This document shows positions 24,766-26,953 of a stretch of 26,953 nt of DNA, one piece after another. Origin of the DNA: CAYNWT01 sp964485095 (GTDB taxonomy: Bacteria; Planctomycetota; Planctomycetia; Planctomycetales; Planctomycetaceae). Below the pieces are notes generated by a model. That model ran no database searches and was not told the DNA's origin. It worked only from the letters and a program-made list of their open reading frames with translations. Both the position numbers and the translations under genes were made by a program. Where the stretch lies: the NCBI GenBank assembly GCA_964485095.1, contig CAZAIB010000092.1, positions 1 to 26,953 of the forward strand, in the 5' to 3' direction. Within the stretch, counting starts at the first letter, position 1. Each line of letters begins with the position of its first letter.

Positions 24766-25800
24766 TTACAGGTCCAGGTCGTCCAAGCCGTCGATCAGAT
24801 CGTCCATTGCATCGCGAGGTGCATCGGAGCCGTTGGCCTGGCGTTTGGGTAGACCGACCGCGGCTCCGACTGCTTCACGGCCGTCAGCGACCAATTCCTT
24901 GTCGCGTTCCAGGATAGCCATGTCCAACGGGGAGGCTCCATCGTCACCGCCGAAGAGCTTTGAAAGGTCGATCTTCAGGCCGGCGACTTCACCGGCGGCT
25001 CCAGCGATGGCGGGTGACTTGTGTTGTGGGAACACAATCGCGTTCTCGGGACACACTCGGCTGCAAGCGGGGCAACCCTTCTTACAGTTGTCCTGTTCTT
25101 CGACCAAAATGCGGTCCAGTTGATCGACGCCGTAAACACCGAACAAACAAAAGTCGATGCACTCCATGCAGTTGGTGCAGCGTTCGTAGTCGATGACTGG
25201 GTACCAACGACGCTTCGTCTTCTCTGGTAGTTCTGCCTCAGACGTCTCAGCCGCTTTTGATGGCAGCAGCTTTTCTGGTTCCAGGTAACGCTTGAGTTGT
25301 TCTTCCTGCGGGTTGCCCTGAATCCAGCTCATCAGGTCTACGGTTTGAACCGAATTCTCATTCGCAATGCGGCGGATCTCGTCCAGGTAGACTTTCGGAT
25401 CGGGTGAGATCTGCAGGTCCAGGCAGTACAGCTTCCGCTTTGGAACCTCAAGCGGGCCGATGCCGTTGAGTTCCGGCTGTTCTTCTGGTTCGTCTTCTTC
25501 ATCCTCGTCATCGGACTTCAGCAGCGAGAGACCTTCCAGCCCTTTCACTCCGGCGCGATCCAGCGTCCACCTGGCGGCGCGAGGGTAGAGCCAGCTGAGC
25601 ACCACGACATCGCCGGGCACCGAACGCAGGAACAGCATGCCGGTATGGTCGTGTGCCATGTCGTAGAGGTGCGGAACCAACGACACATCGATTTGATCGT
25701 CCATGATCAATTCGGTTGCCAGAGTTTCCTCCAACTCGCGCTTCACGGGGTTCTTGCTTTGTCCCTGAGAAATAACGACGGTAATTTTCTTAGCTGCCAT
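24766..25800 (-). CDS. Two-cluster 4Fe-4S ferredoxin-like protein
   Basis: Predicted 344-residue cytoplasmic protein. The N-terminal ~190 residues have no domain I recognise (starts MAAKKITVVISQGQSKN) and include an acidic stretch DDEDEEDEPEEQPE. A bacterial ferredoxin-type domain follows with two motifs, CTNCMECIDFC (Cys208, 211, 214, 218) and CKKGCPACSRVC (Cys239, 243, 246, 250), enough for two 4Fe-4S clusters. The C-terminus ends in Asp-rich DDLIDGLDDLDL. The frame extends to 25845, but ATG 25800 is preceded by GGAAG (25808-25804 on the minus strand) and gives a sensible start. The GcvH-like gene lies 94 bp upstream on the same strand, so the two are probably co-transcribed. An electron-transfer role is likely; partner and pathway are unknown. 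Confidence 0.85.
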   Translation of the reverse strand: MAAKKITVVISQGQSKNPVKRELEETLATELIMDDQIDVSLVPHLYDMAHDHTGMLFLRSVPGDVVVLSWLYPRAARWTLDRAGVKGLEGLSLLKSDDEDEEDEPEEQPELNGIGPLEVPKRKLYCLDLQISPDPKVYLDEIRRIANENSVQTVDLMSWIQGNPQEEQLKRYLEPEKLLPSKAAETSEAELPEKTKRRWYPVIDYERCTNCMECIDFCLFGVYGVDQLDRILVEEQDNCKKGCPACSRVCPENAIVFPQHKSPAIAGAAGEVAGLKIDLSKLFGGDDGASPLDMAILERDKELVADGREAVGAAVGLPKRQANGSDAPRDAMDDLIDGLDDLDL

Positions 25801-25894
25801 ATTCTTCCAACATCTCTGAAGGCGTCCAACCGGCCCAACGGCCAACTACTCAAAGCGAACCCACCCACCGGATACCGGTGAAGCGGAACGCTTC

Positions 25895-26344
25895 TTAGTT
25901 GATTTGACCTTTGATTGTACGCTGAGCGTGTTCCCAACTCTTGTCGAGTTCCTGTAAATATTCTTCGGCAGTCAGAAGTGGCGATTCGGTTCGCATGCTG
26001 TACAACCAGCCTGAACCGTAACTGTCGGTGTTAATGGCGCTGGGGTCGTCCAGCAGTTCTTCGTTAAATTCCAGCAGAAATCCTTCCACCGGCGCGTACA
26101 AACTGGACAAAGCCTTCGAGCTTTCAACTTCTCCGATTTCCTGTTTTCGGCGAACCTGAACCCCCGCGTCGACTGTCCAATCAAGGAAGTACACATCCTG
26201 AAGCAGGCGGACTGAGTATGCCGTGAGGCCGACGCGGTAGACGTCGTCATGCTTTTGGAGCCACAGATGGTTGTCTGAGTACTGACGGTCCGTCGGGAAC
26301 GTCGCCTCGAACTTGCCCATCATGAAGGTCAGGTTGTCAGACAT
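25895..26344 (-). CDS. Glycine cleavage system H-like lipoyl carrier protein
   Basis: Predicted 149-residue protein with the GcvH fold pattern: NHLWLQKHDDVYRVGLTAYS, FLDWTVDAGVQV, then the lipoylation motif IGEVESSKALSSLYAPVEG with candidate lipoyl-Lys77, and NEELLDDPSAINTDSYGSGW. The family carries aminomethyl groups in glycine cleavage or donates and accepts lipoate. No gcvT or gcvP is present here, and the gene is followed by a ferredoxin-like gene, so it may be a paralogue with another role. The start is uncertain: ATG 26344 was chosen, but ATG 26323 or 26320 are equally possible; the frame open to 26524 overlaps the HNH gene and is unlikely. Confidence 0.85.
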   Translation of the reverse strand: MSDNLTFMMGKFEATFPTDRQYSDNHLWLQKHDDVYRVGLTAYSVRLLQDVYFLDWTVDAGVQVRRKQEIGEVESSKALSSLYAPVEGFLLEFNEELLDDPSAINTDSYGSGWLYSMRTESPLLTAEEYLQELDKSWEHAQRTIKGQIN

Positions 26345-26423
26345 CAGTAAAGCCAATCCAGTGAGCGACAGGGCGCGCACCCTGATCAGTTTCGCCTCAA
26401 TCGTAGAGCTGAGTTCAACAGCG

Positions 26424-26759
26424 ATGCAAGCAGACCGACCACAATGGCCCGAATGTTCTTTCGAACCGCCGAAGCTGCATTGTCCCATCTGTCTCCACGA
26501 GTACCACCGTCGCGAACTCACCAAACATCATTTGGTGCCCAAGAGCCGCAAAGGTCAGGAAACGGTGCTCATCTGTGCGGCCTGTCACAAACAGATACAC
26601 GCCATTTTCAGCGAGAAAGAACTCGAACGCCGTTTCAACACGATTGAATCGTTGGTTGAGGCGGAGGAATTCCTCCCGTGGGTGAAGTGGATTCGGAAGC
26701 GAAAGCCAACCAGCAAAATTCGAGTCGCGCGGAGCGGGCGGCGTTCTAAACGGCGGTAG
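26424..26759 (+). CDS. Small HNH endonuclease-like protein
   Basis: Predicted 111-residue protein with CPIC (Cys20, Cys23) and CAAC (Cys51, Cys54), which would hold a structural zinc, around an HNH core LTKHHLVPKS (His35-His36) and HKQIH with His59. The C-terminus is strongly basic (RKRKPTSK, RRSKRR), fitting nucleic acid binding. No restriction methylase, toxin or mobile-element gene is adjacent, so a free-standing or repair-type role is possible. The frame is open to 26313, but ATG 26424 avoids overlap with the divergent GcvH-like gene and leaves a 79-bp shared promoter region. No strong ribosome-binding site is seen. Confidence 0.8.
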   Translation: MQADRPQWPECSFEPPKLHCPICLHEYHRRELTKHHLVPKSRKGQETVLICAACHKQIHAIFSEKELERRFNTIESLVEAEEFLPWVKWIRKRKPTSKIRVARSGRRSKRR

Positions 26760-26839
26760 CGACCGTAGTGGGCGCGGCCACGAGTCCCCGGATCGACTGC
26801 CAGTCGCCATCCGTATGCCATGACCAACCGGAAAACAAC

Positions 26840-26945
26840 GAACCGCAACGCGGTTCCTCAGCAAAGCCCAGCGTCGCGTAGCGCACGCTGGGTCTGATTA
26901 TTTTGGGTGGCCGGGGTTGGACTGAGCCCGCGAAGGAAACCCCGG
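26840..26945. repeat. Cluster of three adjacent inverted repeats
   Basis: Three dyads follow each other in a gene-free stretch. GAACCGC (26840-26846) pairs with GCGGTTC (26850-26856); CCCAGCGT (26867-26874) pairs with ACGCTGGG (26885-26892) with further GCG/CGC pairing inside; CCGGGGTT (26911-26918) pairs with AACCCCGG (26938-26945). The second is followed by TCTGATTATTTT and could terminate the HNH transcript. The arrangement resembles REP-type palindromic intergenic elements, but no second copy occurs in this window. It may continue past the right edge. Confidence 0.6.
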
Positions 26946-26953
26946 TGCGATCA

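Noticed and set aside
26424..26759. HNH gene as part of a homing intron, restriction system or toxin pair
   Set aside because: No methylase, intron or immunity gene is visible on either side within the window.

Overview
The window looks like a piece of a planctomycete chromosome (Planctomycetota, probably Planctomycetia). The best evidence is the giant exported protein at 12371-19978. Its N-terminus carries an 'ALEDRALLT' motif, a variant of the LEPR-XLL signature of planctomycete surface proteins, and it combines CARDB, choice-of-anchor, Calx-beta-like, FG-GAP and HELGH modules. The small basic protein at 24500-24661 and the Fe-S protein next to a GcvH-like protein also fit this group. I saw no phage, transposase, CRISPR array or rRNA. 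The class assignment is an inference from gene content; no phylogenetic test was possible.

Layout: (1) 1-546 has no convincing gene but holds short direct and inverted repeats. (2) 547-3693 (+) encodes a membrane-embedded sigma-54 activator with a PDZ-like region, about ten TM segments, GAF, AAA+ and Fis-HTH. It converges on a UxaA-family sugar-acid dehydratase (3731-5278, -). (3) 5461-11288 (+) is an export cluster: a TolC-like lipoprotein with an odd acidic and Gln/Arg-rich tail, an ABC ATPase, and an ABC-2 permease with a large beta-propeller-like domain between its last two TM helices. (4) 11345-11965 (-) holds tRNA-Leu(UAG), its intrinsic terminator, and immediately downstream a small HEAGH metallopeptidase-like gene. 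(5) 12371-19978 (+) is the 2535-residue LEPR-type surface protein, with eleven tandem repeats of about 113 residues, a seven-unit FG-GAP propeller and a C-terminal HELGH site.

(6) 20084-21493 (-) is a PLP-dependent amino acid decarboxylase. It is divergent from a compact unit of PIG-L/BshB1-like deacetylase, MoaD-like sulfur carrier and aldehyde ferredoxin oxidoreductase (21582-24317, +). The MoaD-like protein probably serves pterin cofactor synthesis for the oxidoreductase; the deacetylase's place in the unit is unexplained. (7) 24409-24716 is a self-contained transcription unit (promoter, leader hairpin, 53-residue basic protein, terminator). (8) 24766-26344 (-) is a GcvH-like lipoyl carrier followed by a two-cluster ferredoxin-like protein. 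(9) 26424-26759 (+) is a small HNH protein, followed by a cluster of three inverted repeats running to the window edge.

The three least ordinary items are the one-component membrane sigma-54 activator, the export cluster whose permease carries a propeller while no membrane-fusion adaptor is present, and the deacetylase-MoaD-AOR unit with a non-canonical Gly-Gly-His carrier tail.
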